Below, piece after piece: positions 43,609 to 55,599 of a DNA stretch of 64,000 bases. The position numbers and the translations under genes are program-made. The number at the start of each line of letters is the position of its first letter. Positions within the stretch are counted from its first letter, which is position 1. The stretch comes from Panicum virgatum (Eukaryota; Streptophyta; Magnoliopsida; Poales; Poaceae), in the NCBI RefSeq assembly GCF_016808335.1, contig NC_053145.1, positions 30,391,120 through 30,455,119 of the forward strand, in the 5' to 3' direction. The notes under the pieces are model-generated. The model did not search any database. It saw only the letters and a list, made by a program, of their open reading frames with translations, and was not told the origin of the DNA.

Positions 43609-46044
43609 CTACTTCTTCGGTTTCTTCCTGACAAGCTGATCAGACGGAACCGTGAAATGGTCCGCTGCCTTGTGAGTACGTGGCTCCAGGGGGTGGAGTG
43701 GAGTGGACTGGACAGAGCCGTCCTGGGTCGGCTGTGTCGGCGTGGGGGCTCCAGGCATCTGCCAGGCCTCGAGTAGGTCCTCCTGCGGCCAGATGTCTCG
43801 ATCCGGCACGTAGAAACTGTCCATGCTGCCTGAAACTGCCTCGACCGCTGCGAATACAATAATTATAAATAACATACATATGAATTAAATAGAACTTACT
43901 ATACGACCTAGGTTACTCCTTACCTGCTAACCCGGTAGGCATGGCGGCCCCCGTGGAGTGGACTGCTGAAGGTCCTACTGCGGTGGACGGCGCACTAGCG
44001 GTCGACGGACCAGGAGCACGTGCCGGTGAAGTCGTGCGGGTGCCGCGCACTGGAGTTGACCTGTGCTCGGAACCGCCACCTCTGGCATCGCTCGGCACGT
44101 TGCACGCCTAACTCCGTCAATGCAGCGCTGTACGAGGCGTCGTAGGCCACTCGCTAACTCCATCCTGGCCACACGCAGTGGGTTTGCCTCAAGACGCTCC
44201 GCAAACGACAGCAACTCTGCGCCGACATCGGTGCAAGTATCGGTCTGCAAAATTGAGCGTATGATGGTATGAACAATTCATTCGATTACACAACATAACC
44301 CTTGCATCCCGTAACGTAAAGAAAAATAACTTACAATAACGTTGAAGGCAGTGGGAGGCTCGGTGGCAAACGTGTCTGTAATCTCCGCTTCATGGGGCTC
44401 GGGGTCCTCTGCCACGGGGAAGCACCTCCAACGTGTAGCGCTGTGGTACCAACGCAAGTAGCTCGGGTGCATGGCCTCGTCGTATGGAAGCTGCGTCGGG
44501 TGGACATCGTCGGCAGCTTGCAGCCACTGCTCCGCCCATGACTGTATCTTTGTAGCCCAAGTTGCCTAATAGGCAACACCCTGCCCTTTTCTTGTTAGTC
44601 TGCACATGTAAAACAAATGAGCATATTGTATTCATCTCGTAAACCAAATGAAGTGCATTTTACAAAAGAACTTACAAGTGTGAAGAACGATCGAGAGGTT
44701 GTCGTGGCAGTGGGAACTCCTGGCACACCCCAAGCTGGCGAAAGACTCGGTGCACATAGTACGGCTCGACAAAGATATAGAAAACCAAACTCTTCTTCAT
44801 GAACCAGTGGAGCTGGTCACGGTAGCAAAGCACAGACAGAACTCGTGGAGCACGTGCCGCCGTCAGTGCTGCAGTGTACGGGTTCCACCGAACCCGGTTC
44901 GGTTTCAGCTGGTCGAACGCGGCGACAAAGGCAGGATATGTCAAACATCCGGTACCCGTCGTCCACGTAGGCTGCAGTCAAGTAATGCTGCAAATTAATA
45001 ATACTTTAATAATTAAATTTTTGAAATTGAAATAAACTCACATTTCGTTTCGTCCAGATCGATCCCATGGTGGGCCTATCGATCGCGTCGAAGTGTCCGT
45101 CATCGTCCAGGTGGTACATGGCCTCCTCGTACAGGTCGTAGCTACAAAGCCGTGGCCGTCCGATGTCGAACCACTCAAACGACCACAGCATAAGCAACAA
45201 CTAACAGCCGACCAACGTGCCGGTCGAGCTCCTCCTCGTGCACGTGTCGCACAAGGCCCTCTCAGTACAAGCGAGCACGGCGGACCCCCAACTGAATTGA
45301 GGAACGTCATCCAAAGGAGCGTCGGCAATCTGCTGAGCATACCAGATCAAGTGTTTGTCGACACTATCGGGGTGCGAGCTCGTAAACAACACCCATCCAA
45401 ACAGCCACAACAGGTACGCCTCCAGGTGCCTCCTAACCCTCTAGTCCTACGCGTCCTCACCAAGGTGATCCGCCGTGAACTGCAGCAGCCAAGCCTTTGT
45501 CGGTCCATGGTTGTCAGTAAAGTTGACCTGAGGCGGCTGGTCCTCAACTGGTGGGATAACTCCATCAAACCGCTGCAAGATCACCTGCCTCCAGTCCGGG
45601 TCAACAGCCCAGGCAGCCACGGCTCGGTCAACGAGTGGCAAACCAAGAAGGAAGGAGACGTCCCAGAGGGTGACCGTCATCTCTCCAACTAGAAGGTGGA
45701 ACGTATGAGTCTCTGGACGCCAACGATCCACCAAGGCAGACAACAGAGCACGGTACACAAGAAACCGAAGGCCCCCGTGTCGGCTCCACCAAACGACACA
45801 GTGGGAGCAAACCAGACGCACGCAACCTGTGACACGAAAATATAATAGTTAACCACATGAATCAAGAAAAAACTTACAAAATTAGCTGCACAACTTATAT
45901 AGCGTACCTAGGGATCCAACGGGCGTCAAGCCGCCAACACTCGTCGTGCGTCCATAACCTCAAAGAGGCTGGAATCTGTCCATCCACCAAATGTGAACGG
46001 TGCTTCGCATCAATCACTGGATCGATCAGCTGAAAGTTAGCCAT
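43609..46044 (-). pseudogene. Plant mobile domain (PMD, aminotransferase-like) gene of MULE-2, decayed
   Basis: It starts at ATG 46044 (MANFQLIDPVIDAKHRSHLV). Exon 1 ends near 45908 and exon 2 starts near 45828. PMD hallmarks in order: LLSALVDRWRPETHTFHLLV and GEMTVTLWDVSFLLGLPLVD (about 45750-45660), YLLWLFGWVLFTSSHPDSVD (about 45400), DVPQFSWGSAVLACTERALC (about 45300), FDIGRPRL (about 45160) and DRPTMGSIW (about 45070). Further exons near 44940-44680, 44570-44330, 44250-44110 and 43860-43609 carry the Pro-rich C-terminus. Stops: paired TAGs near 45442-45447 and a TAG at 45201-45203. PMD proteins include Arabidopsis MAIN/MAIL1, linked to silencing and cell-division regulation, and many transposon-borne members. 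Confidence 0.8.
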
Positions 46045-46359
46045 ATCTACAAAATGCACATTGAATGTAAAAAAATTACATATGTAAATGAAATAAGTGA
46101 GCTCACCAAAGACTAATATGAAAATAGAATTACATTACACATCAAAAACTTACGTAAAACAATATTACATAAAACAATATTACAATAAAATAGTACAACA
46201 CATAGTTCAGAGGATTACCATTACACGCAGACACATTTCTGCCCAACAGTACAACACTTACTTAAAAAATTATTACAATACATAGTTCAGAGGATTATCA
46301 TTACACTACAGGAAAAACAAATAAATATTACACCTAGACAACCATATCCCTTCTACCTA

Positions 46360-49300
46360 ATTCTTCTTAGATTTGCGTTGTGGAATAGGTCTTTCTGTTG
46401 TGCCGTCTACATTCCTATGGATTGGATAGCTTTCACAATCCTTTTGAAGGTGTCCTCCACCGCATGCTAAGAAATATTTCTCACCACCTGTAGCCTTCTT
46501 TGCGTCCATATCGTTTCTAATACGATGACTCTTCTAGCGACCCCGGTGAATGATCTTAGTTTCCGGATCAGGAATCCAATTTGCCCCATTGGGCAGAGGT
46601 TTCGTAAAATCAGCTAGCGCCCTCTAGCCACGGAGTTCGCCACTCCAAGTAGCTATTACTGCCTCCTTCAGATAATACGGGGACACGTAGGTCCCTGCAA
46701 TTCTTGCCTCGCCATGAGTAGCGTAGACATATGAACAAGGCAAATGTAGCAGTTTCGGTTTGTTGCAAAAGCACACGCACGTGTTCGTTTCTGGCCAAAG
46801 CTGGCATTCCATTGTTACCGTAGAACTGCCCATTCCAACGTCCCCCTTGTCATGCATCGACACCTCGAAGAAATAATCTTGGTTGCCCATGAAATGCACT
46901 CGATGCAGAGCTCCCTTGGCACTTATTTTATCTATTATCTCTGTCATTTTACTGCAGTACAACATTTGAGGATCTCGCACAACAAGTGCGGCTTGCTAAA
47001 ATTGTTCTCGAAGATATGCCACTGTTCCTCGAAGAATGCACTCGACAATGGTGGTCAAGGGAAGGGAGCGGCATGCCTTAATTACCTAGTTATACACCTC
47101 AGCCAGATTTGTTATCATAATTCCATACTTCGATCCATCAGTATCCGCAATCAACGCCCATTTCTCAAGGGGGCTCATTTTTTATCCACTCAGAGAAGCA
47201 TTTCACTGATCTTCCCTCTTTACGCCTCATTGTCACGCATGCAGGCTCACCCTCGATAGGATCTAAACCACACGGCTCCTCTTCCCGTGCCACAACAGGT
47301 TTCTTACGAACCTCCTCCATATGACTCATAGTAAGCTTATCAAGAAGGGCCCATATTTCGTCAAATTTGCATCGCTGATTTTGTTTACACATTTTCTTGA
47401 ACAGATCCTCCAGCCGCTTGCTTCTAAACTGGGAGTAAAAATTCACACCCATATGCCTGATGCACCATCAACTATGCAGGTCTGGCCACGAAACATCAAT
47501 GTTGCACCCTTCCTGCAGTTTCTTGACAGTTGACAATATACCTTTGTGCCGATCATGGAGGACACACACGTTAGGCCTCTCACATACCACGGCCCGCTTG
47601 ATGAGTGAAAGAAACCACAACCAGCTTTCAGCGTTCTCAGATTCCACAAAAGAAAGGCAATCAGGACAACCTTGTCGTTTGCGTCGACCCCAATGCAGGT
47701 GAGCAGCTGCCCTTTATACATTCCGGTCAGAAATGTTGCATCCACACAGAGAACTGGTCTGCAGTGTTTGAAAGCTTCAATCATGCACCCAAAGGACCAG
47801 AAGGCACGCCTAAGCACCCTGTCACCATTTGCATCCTGACAGTCATCAATATCGATTATAGTTCCTGGATTCATACTCTGTAGTAGTGCCAGTAGATGTG
47901 GTAGGTGGTGGTACGAATCCTTGTTGATGTAGACGCGGCCCGATCTTCCGAGAGGTAGGGTAAATTCGATTGATGGAGTACGTGACGTTGGGATCCAACT
48001 TCTAATCAAACACGAATTTGAAGCCTGCAACCGTTACACCACCGCTGCGCTGGTTATCAACCAAGCACAACTTAATTGACCTCACCGAGAAAGCTTTTCC
48101 TGCAAGCGAATCGAAGGACACAAGCAAGAAGATATAAACACACAATCTGATAAATGCAGATATGGATTAAGCGAATCATAAGAGGGGTTCAAGAACTTGA
48201 TTCCAAAGGACTAATCGACACAGATACAACGATGCAATCTCTGTTTCTCGAAGGAAAACACAAGAACTAAACAAAACCCAAGACTAAGCGGCGGCGGCTA
48301 CTGAGTTTATGGAAGAACCAGGCGACCTAGGGTTGGGGGCGACCAGGGAGGGGGCGCCCACAACATGGGCTGAAGGCCCAACACGATACACGGGCCATTG
48401 GCCCAAAAGAGGTGGCGCATCACCTTTCCAGATTCTGGACGTCGACTTGTTTTGCGAATTGCTGTTGACTCCGAACTGCTATGGACCTGAATCTGGTGGC
48501 GTTGGAAAGGTTATGAAATTATCTTTCCAACCTATAAAGATCTCCTCAAACGGACTCCATATGTATTCGTGGCGTCGATTTTGGTGCAGACTGTTTCTGG
48601 AATCCGAGAAGGAAACGAAGTCAAAGTTGAAGACGAGTCGGACTTCAACGTGTACGTATCCGATGCAGCGATGCCCTCATCACTTGTACGAGCCAAACCT
48701 CCACTCAAGCGCCTTCTGCTTTACTCGCCATGCCATGTCATATGATATTTCATAGGAGAATCTATTGGAAATTACAAGCATGATCTGAAATGGAGATATG
48801 CAAGTCTTCTTCACAATTTCTTCGTACATCACAGTGGCTACAAACTCAGCTATCATATTTCTATGCTTCACAATAGTTTCTAAAAAACTTGCACGAGTGC
48901 CCAACGACGATCGAAGCCACAAAGTTGTTCTCCCCCTTCGGCAGGTAACCATGAACCCGCCGTGGACATCCAGGGGATAGGCACTTGACATCATATGTGG
49001 TTGGATTGGAAATAACCACCTTAAATGGTTTCTTTTCCATGAAAGACCATTTCTTAACTGCATGTTGCAGGTGCTTCTTATCGTGAAACAATTGTCCACT
49101 TTGGATCTCAATTTGATTGTACACCCAGTTACTGTCATGACCATAATTAACCGTGAGCCCATCCATGTCAAAGTTGCCCCAATCCTCGGGAACGGTATCA
49201 TCATTGTCAAATAGTCAAGTATCTCGACCTGCAACAAAGGTTCTGTACTCTTTGTCATCTACCTCCATTTCATCAACAATCGCCTCATCCAACTCGCCCT

Positions 49301-49808
49301 GATCAGCAGTAATGTCACCGCCAATTCCTTCAATTTCATACTCAACTTGTTGTTGGACCACAGGCTCCTCTGCAGTAGCATTTTCATGCGGCCAATCGGT
49401 TTCAGCCACCTCCTCTGTTGCAGCAACGGCATAGCTCATGCTACTCTCATCTGGAGTTACGTTAGCCAGTTCTTGCTGAACAAGCCCAACAAGAGGGAAT
49501 TTCATTGTGTTCATACCCATATGGACAAATCCACGCCAACATTTCGAGTTCCTCATCTCGTACAATTCCCAGCGCCAACCATGCTCATGCTGCCTTGGAA
49601 CTACACCAGAAACTTTGATCCTCCAGTGACTTGGGTCAACTTGCAAAAAATTATGCACTCAACCTAACATATCCCCATGTCTCATGTGTAATGGATTGCT
49701 CACAGTTGTATCTACATACTGAAACTGACTTATATCTACCCCCGAGTCACAATAATTGATGAACCCATTGCCACGATGAACTCTGATATTTACTAGTTCC
49801 GAATTCAT
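46360..49808 (-). pseudogene. MuDR-family transposase of MULE-2, decayed and split by a solo LTR
   Basis: It starts at ATG 49808 (MNSELVNIRVHRGNGFINYC), with TGA near 49661. An acidic region follows (about 49400-49220), then the N-terminal MuDR Zn region (YDVKCLSPGCPRRVHGYL, about 48950). The frame runs to WRFGSYK (48688). A solo LTR intervenes. The frame resumes as DSYHHLPHLLALLQ (47919) into the transposase core CRPVLCVDATFLTGMYKGQL (about 47740). Frame changes near 47650 lead to PNVCVLHDRHKG. The SWIM finger reads CFC...HLPCSY (about 46730), with Tyr instead of the zinc-binding His. A Cys-rich knuckle remnant lies near 46480. Not functional. Confidence 0.88.
47925..48682. mobile_element. 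Solo LTR, 758 bp, inside the MULE-2 transposase
   Basis: It begins TGATGTAGACG and ends CCTCATCA, a TGATG/CATCA terminal inverted repeat. The perfect 5-bp duplication CTTGT lies at 47920-47924 and 48683-48687. Removing the LTR and one TSD copy joins WRFGSYK directly to DSYHHLPH in the transposase frame, which proves it is an insertion. No internal retroelement genes remain. Confidence 0.93.
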
Positions 49809-50560
49809 CCTGCTAATGCATTACAGAATCTGACGTTATACGACACATTGAAATATTTGTAATTTATGTATTCTGACAATCTATAAGCACCTACACTATA
49901 TTTCATTCGAATATGTATTAAGTATTCAATACAATTCCCTACATAATCATGATTTACTTAATACTTGATACAGAAAAAATATCATGTAATACAAAATAAC
50001 AATATTCACACATTAAACTACTAAACTACAAATTTAACAGTTGTATAAATGCCAAAGTTAATTATAAATGACTATTAGTAAAACAAACTATTGTTAATCA
50101 AACATTATTTAAATAAACCTTAGTTATAAATCTAACTGCATTAATAATTAAATCTAAACTATAATTAAAAAAAATTAACTATAATTACAAAAACATTAAT
50201 TAAACCTAAACTATTAGTAAAACTAAACTATAATAAAAAAATTAACTATATATGATAGAGAAAAAAACTTACCGAGCCGCCGGGCGGCCGGTGCGACACT
50301 GACCGCCGCCGGCCCCCTCCAACCACCGAGCTCCGCCGAGCCGAGCGCCGGCGAGGACCCGCGGCAGCACGCGGCTCCGGGCGGCGTCGGAGACGGTGGA
50401 AGTGCGGCGTCGGAGGCGGCGGAGACGCGGCGCCACGAGCAGAGCGGAGGCGCGCGACCAGAGGCGGTGGCGAAGCGCGAGCGGAGGCGGAGAAGGCGGC
50501 GGCGCGTGAGTGGAGGCGGCGGTAAAAGCTACGGCGGCGGGCGGTGAAAGGGCGGTGGAT
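49809..50560. other. Leader and TIR-proximal part of MULE-2
   Basis: AT-rich sequence (49810-50265), then a CG-rich block (50270-50560) with Arg/Ala-biased shadow frames. This is probably the promoter and 5' leader of the transposase, which is transcribed leftward from the right TIR. No separate gene. Confidence 0.45.
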
Positions 50561-50871
50561 GAAGTAAATGGCTGATAGGCCTGTCGGCCGTCCGACGGCC
50601 AATAAGTCACCTTATCGGACCGATAGGTGTTGTCGGCCCTTGGACGGCCGACAAGCCCCTATTGCACCAACAGGCCACGCTGGCAGCTCGCTCAGCGGGC
50701 CGAGCTGACGTGGACCAATCCAGTCGGCTCTTCAATTGCCGAGAGGCCCCTATCGGCTATTTAGGAGCCGACAGGTCCTCTATCGGCATGCACCTATTTT
50801 TGCGATTTTTTCATTTTGGCATTTATTTTTGTGACTAACTATTAACATAATATTATTTTTTAAAAAAACTG

Positions 50872-51468
50872 TCGCTGCTGCATTCCACACTGGATCCGGA
50901 CTCCGATTCCTTTTGTATTCGATTTCGATAGTACCTGCAGCTAGAAGAAGAATGTATAAGACATTTGGACCTTGCAAATATCAGAGTGTATTTCCTTCCA
51001 AACATGGACAAGCACGGTTTCGCATGCTGGCTTCAACCTAACCATAGACTTACATAAAAGGTCACACAAGTTTTAATTGGTGTACGAACACTGAGCGAGC
51101 CACGTTTAAACTATCAGAGGTATTTAAATGCTAACCAGAAACACTAAACAGAGGGATCTGCAAAATCTATCGATAACACACACGAAATGCTTTTCCATTT
51201 TATTTATCAGCATGCAACAGGCACTCTACGAGGGGCTTATAGTTTCGGCACAGTAGAAGCTCCTCTGATGCAATGTTCAGAAATACATCGCGCAGCTAAT
51301 AGAACCACTAGACGTGGAACTGGATATTATTGTACAGTAACAGTAGTATATCGTAGCAGGTCAGAAGAGCACTGCTGGCTTCCCTTGCGATACTGTAACT
51401 GCAAAAGAACACAGCTCAAAAGAACAGTGGTACGAGCCATGAGCTGTGGCTGTAACAGTGCTGCAAAT
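50872..51468. other. 3' flank of the reticulon gene
   Basis: The part adjoining 51469 (to about 51180) is probably 3' UTR of the reticulon gene. The rest is unique AT-rich sequence up to the MULE-2 TSD. No other gene. Confidence 0.5.
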
Positions 51469-54400
51469 CTACTCGTCCAGCTCCATTGTATGGCCTTCAT
51501 CGTCTTGGCAACTTTGAACTCCTGGGTTGATGTCCGCCTTGCGATACTTCTGATTATAACGCAGTATGACAAGTGAAACGAAGGCTGCAACGAGAGAAGT
51601 ATACATTTATGTATTAAATTATTACCACTGAAAAATAAAAGTATGAATTAGTTCCAAACTTCAAATTGAATTTTGAAGGCTCTCGTAGTGATTTCCCCCC
51701 AATGTGTGTGAAATGCAAGAAAACAGTGCCCAAACTATTCCTGCACTTCACACAAAAGACAAATCCTACCTCATATTAGGATTTTTTTTTCGCGACCGTG
51801 CCTGAGCACGTTTTTCATTAAAAGGGAGACCTCATATTAGGAATTTAAAAAAGATTTTTACTACGAACCATGTTAGTTCAATAATCTTTGGTGTGCTATG
51901 TCATAGTCTTTATTTGCTGAACAGTAAAACCACTAATAACATTTTCATCACAAATTTTGGAACCAATAATATGACAGATTGCCCTATCTGCATCAAAGTG
52001 CATATAATAAGCTGGGCCTAATTTAACGGAAATGTATCTTCATTTTCCAACACAATTGGTGTGTGTGTGACCTTTCAGTACCATCACAATTAGTTTAATA
52101 ATCTATGGTACTATGTCACAGTGTTTATTTGCTGAAGAGTAAAACCGCCAATAACTTTTCAGTCATAGATTTTGGAATCAATAATTTGGCAGATTTCCTT
52201 ATTATGTAATGGGCTCTCCTAATGAAGCGGAAAGTATCTACTGTTTGGTTATTATCTTGGAAAACAATTTTCATTTTCCATCACAATTGGTTTGTATGAC
52301 CTTTCAGTACCATGTTTCCTAAATACCAATATGGTACTATGTTCCCTATTTACACCATGTACTGTGTTTGTATTGCTGTAATGAACCATTAATACAAAGA
52401 GATAATCAACATCAATCAATCACTAAAGAGCAGGTGAACTGCATGTCTGCATTTTGAAATGAGCAAATTGTCGGAATTTTAACTCTCATCCATCAACATT
52501 TTGAATCCACATTTTAGCCTGAATTAAGCATAAACTTGTTCAGGATGCAGTTGGAAACTTTGAATCTTTTTTTTCCATGATGCAAACTCAATTACTGTAT
52601 GGCTAAATATTTCTTCACAAGCTAATAAATAAACCTTATGTTTGAATAAAACTGCCTTTCAGTAAATGAGATTGACTGAAGAGGTTATTTCAGTTGCCCC
52701 AGCCATGTCAGTAATAGATACCTGCCATGACACGTGTCTTCACACTAAACATGTTCCAGAACATTGTCACTGCTGTGGCTGCAACAAGTTTCTTGCGCGG
52801 GCAAGACTTCCATGCTTCTAGAGCCCGGTCTCCCAAAATCTCAACTGAAGTCAACAACAAGTAGAACTCAGCCTTACGCCCTGAAGAATAATTACGGACA
52901 AAAAAATATGATAATATCACCAGGGGCAGCTGAATCGCACCTCTTTTATGAATTTGACTTGAATAGCAGCTATATAGCTTTGGGACTGTAAAACTGGTGA
53001 AAAATCCTGCAGTTTTTATCAAACACAACAACATTACATTACAAGTCAATCATACCGAACTGGCTGCTGCCTGTTCTTTGTGCATCCGATTGTACCTGCA
53101 GCTAGAAGCCTCCACACTGTAACCAAACTTCCATATTTAGCACCAAACAGAAGTACAGGCAGTACCTAACGTTCCAGCAAACAGAGTCCTAAATTAATCA
53201 GGGAGAACGATGTCTTTTGCAGTACATGGGATCATGAACCAAATCTGCGGCTTACTCTGAGAGTCATTGAGGGTTCACCGGAGAAGATCACTTGTGCCGT
53301 AGATATCATGGAGTTTGCAATCGGAAGTACAGCTCGGGAAGCACGAAGCAGATCTTCTTCAGTCAACTGGAAGCTTCTTCCCCTCTCCACCTGCGGCCTG
53401 TTACCCAATTGCAAACTAATATAACTCTCTGTCCAATTATCGATATGGACTAAAGAAAAATCAAATCACTGATCAATCATATACCTCTGAGGAACAGAAT
53501 CTTTGAAGAACGCTAAGCCCAAGATCATAACACCGAAGTGACAGAGAGCCGAGATTGGGCTGCAAATCATCACCCAAAGCTCATTACAAGATTGTAGGGA
53601 TGAAACATACAGAATGTCAGTTAAAAGAGTATCAAATTCGACATGCCTGAAGGTGATCTCTTTTGAAAATGAGCATGAGAAGAAGCACATGGATCCAAAC
53701 CCGAACCATAGCGACGATTTAGCCACGTTCCTCCACATCACCAAGTCAACAGTCCTTTCCCACAGACCTTCCCACTCAGATTGCTCCACGAAGACAGTTC
53801 CTGTATGTCAAAAGATGAACAGTTACTGCGGAATGCTCAGCAAATTTGAAATAGAATCCCCTATAACCATCAAGCAGGAGAACAGTAAACACAAACGAAA
53901 GTTCAGAGCAATGATTTCGCCTAGAGCAACAATCTTGTATGAGAAGCTAAGGGGTTGAGAGCTAGTTTCGCTCACCGCTGGTAGCATCGGGACAAGCCAG
54001 GACAAGAGCCAAGCTCGTATCCTCCTCATTCACCCCAGCCGCCGCTGCCTTGTCCGCGGCCGCGGCAGCTTTCGGCGCCGGCGCCGCCCTGGTGGACTTC
54101 CTCCTGCGGGCCCTCCTGGCGGCGTCCTCCTCCGCCTCGACGTCCTTCTCGAGCCTCCGCCTCGGCCGGCGCGCGTTCCGCGGGGACGCCAGCGCGGGCG
54201 CGGCACACTGCTCCGCCGCCCCGCGCCGCCTCCGTCTGGGCGGCGTCGGCGTCCCCGCCACCACGACCACCTCCACGCTCTCGTCGACGCCCGTCCCGCC
54301 GGCGGCCCAGCGCGTCCTCGACCGGTGCCGGCGCGAGCTCGGCGGCGGCGGGGACAGCAGCAGCAGCTCGTGCAGCGAGTACCCGGACACCTGCACCGAC

Positions 54401-54561
54401 GGCGACGGCGAGGGGGTCCTCAGCCCCGCACCCGACGCCGCCGGCTTGGGCGGCGGCGTCGCGGGGAGATCAGCAGGAGGGTGGTGGTAAGGGGGCTCAG
54501 GGAGCGCAGTCGCCGCAGCCAGAGGCGCCGGCGAGGAAGGGTCCGCCGCCATGACCTCCAT
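51469..54561 (-). CDS. Reticulon-like protein with long N-terminal extension, 443 aa
   Basis: Eight exons: 54561-53976, 53800-53647, 53559-53485, 53397-53256, 53165-53096, 53006-52941, 52844-52722 and 51584-51469. Phases agree throughout and give 444 codons with TAG at 51469. ATG 54561 (MEVMAADPSS) is preferred; MAADPSS at 54552 is an alternative. Residues 1 to about 195 are a Pro/Ala/Arg-rich low-complexity extension with basic clusters. The reticulon domain covers about 213-415: DLVMWRNVAKSSLWFGFGSM, ALCHFGVMILGLAFF, then VLPVLLFGAKYGSLVTVWRL and WNMFSV. Long hydrophobic hairpins curve ER tubules; extended members are known in plants (RTNLB17/18/21-like). The exon 2 donor is GC (AG/GCATGT); all other borders are GT-AG. 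Intact. Confidence 0.93.
51865..52330. repeat. Tandem duplication in the last reticulon intron
   Basis: A unit of about 220 bp is present twice. TTAGTTCAATAATCTTTGGT (51871) corresponds to TTAGTTTAATAATCTATGGT (52092). Later landmarks TTTATTTGCTGAACAGTAAAACC and TTTATTTGCTGAAGAGTAAAACC, and CATTTTCCAACACAATTGGT and CATTTTCCATCACAATTGGT, repeat in the same order. The copies are diverged and noncoding. Confidence 0.75.
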
Positions 54562-55008
54562 GTGTTCGACGATTTGCTTCACTCGGATTTGGTGGGCGGG
54601 GTGGGTTTGGGTCCGCCTCCCGTGCGGGATGCTTCGCTTTATTCTCAATGTTTTTTAAGGGCCGCTTTTGTTTTCAATGTTTCGGAGATGGGAAAGCGCG
54701 AGTGGGGCGGGTGCCGATTTCGAGGGCCCACGCGCCAGTGGGTGCGCGTTCGGAATATAGCCGTTGGGCGCGAGACGGTGAGGGCTTTTCGATTTCGTGG
54801 TGGCGGCATATAACTTGTGCCAGTGAGGCAGTGCTGCGGGGCCGGGGTGTCAGCGGGTTAAAATTTGATTTTTGTTGGTGGTGCCATCACACTGTGTAAT
54901 TAGTTATTTTTTCAACTGCATTTAATGCTTAATGCATGTGTCCGAAGATTCGATGTAACGGATACTGTGCAAAAATTTTTATGAACTAAACAGGGTTCCT
55001 TTTACAAT
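54562..55008. other. Reticulon promoter region
   Basis: GC-rich for about 280 bp upstream of the ATG, then AT-rich. A fragment GAACTAAACAGGGTTCC at about 54983 resembles the end of the MITE that follows. No clear TATA box or gene. Confidence 0.5.
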
Positions 55009-55352
55009 GGCCTTGTTTGGTTCAACCCACTCTTCCTTAGCGCACGCAAACTGAAAAAAGAATCTTCTATGCATGAAATCCAAAATGAAGTCTATTTGTA
55101 AAATCTTTTCAGGGATGTGCGTAATTTTTCGTGACGAATCTAATGATGATAATTGATTGATGATTGGTTAAAGTGATGCTACAGTAACCATCTTCTAGTC
55201 AAGCGGTCAAAGACCTCAGATTCTTCAGGGTTCCTAGCGCAGGGGTTCTGAAATTAATTTTGTAAACTGGCTTTGTTTGACACCATAATTAGCGGTCAAA
55301 ATGTTAATATTCCTAACACAGACTAGCACAAAAGCACGAACCAAACAGGGCC
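55009..55352. mobile_element. MITE, 344 bp
   Basis: It starts GGCCTTGTTTGGTTC and ends GAACCAAACAGGGCC, matching inverted ends. AAT flanks both sides (55006-55008 and 55353-55355). Noncoding, of the kind common in grass promoters. The 3-bp duplication would suit a PIF/Harbinger or CACTA-like mover, but I do not assign a superfamily. Confidence 0.75.
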
Positions 55353-55404
55353 AATTCTGTTGGTGGTGCCGTCACATAAGGTTATGTTTGGTTTTATAAG
55401 TTTA

Positions 55405-55440
55405 CTAGTGTAGGGCGCGCGATGCGCGCGTCCGGTCATG
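55405..55440 (-). mobile_element. Helitron-like 3' terminus, minus orientation
   Basis: Read on minus, the sequence ends with a GC hairpin (GCGCGC ATC GCGCGC) followed by CCTACACTAG and then T, the grass Helitron 3' end pattern. The body would extend to higher coordinates. I could not identify its 5' end. Confidence 0.5.
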
Positions 55441-55599
55441 TAAGCGTGCGTAAGTTTGTGTGGTAACTATTTTACAGCACGCCATATGAGGAACATAATT
55501 CATCAGACATATTACACGGAGAACAATTATATTGTAAGGCAGCATAAATGAGCTAAAAGGAAGGTGATGGATGCACGGAATTAGGCTTCGATCACAACA

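Larger units (their letters stand above)
40650..50871. mobile_element. Mutator-like element MULE-2, about 10.2 kb, multi-gene
   Basis: Long inverted ends: left 40650 to about 41045, right about 50560-50871. The outer about 90 bp match well (TAATAGTTA.TC.CAAAAATAAATG and AAAAATAGGTGC), followed by repeated TCGGCC/GGCCGA palindromic words in both arms. The flanks TCACTGCTG (40641-40649) and TCGCTGCTG (50872-50880) differ at one base and are a likely 9-bp TSD. The interior holds a MuDR-type transposase, a plant-mobile-domain gene and two GRF-like zinc-finger genes, all with stops. Confidence 0.85.

Noticed and set aside
54050..54813. Plus-strand frames opposite reticulon exon 1
   Set aside because: Shadows of the GC-rich N-terminal extension of the reticulon gene.
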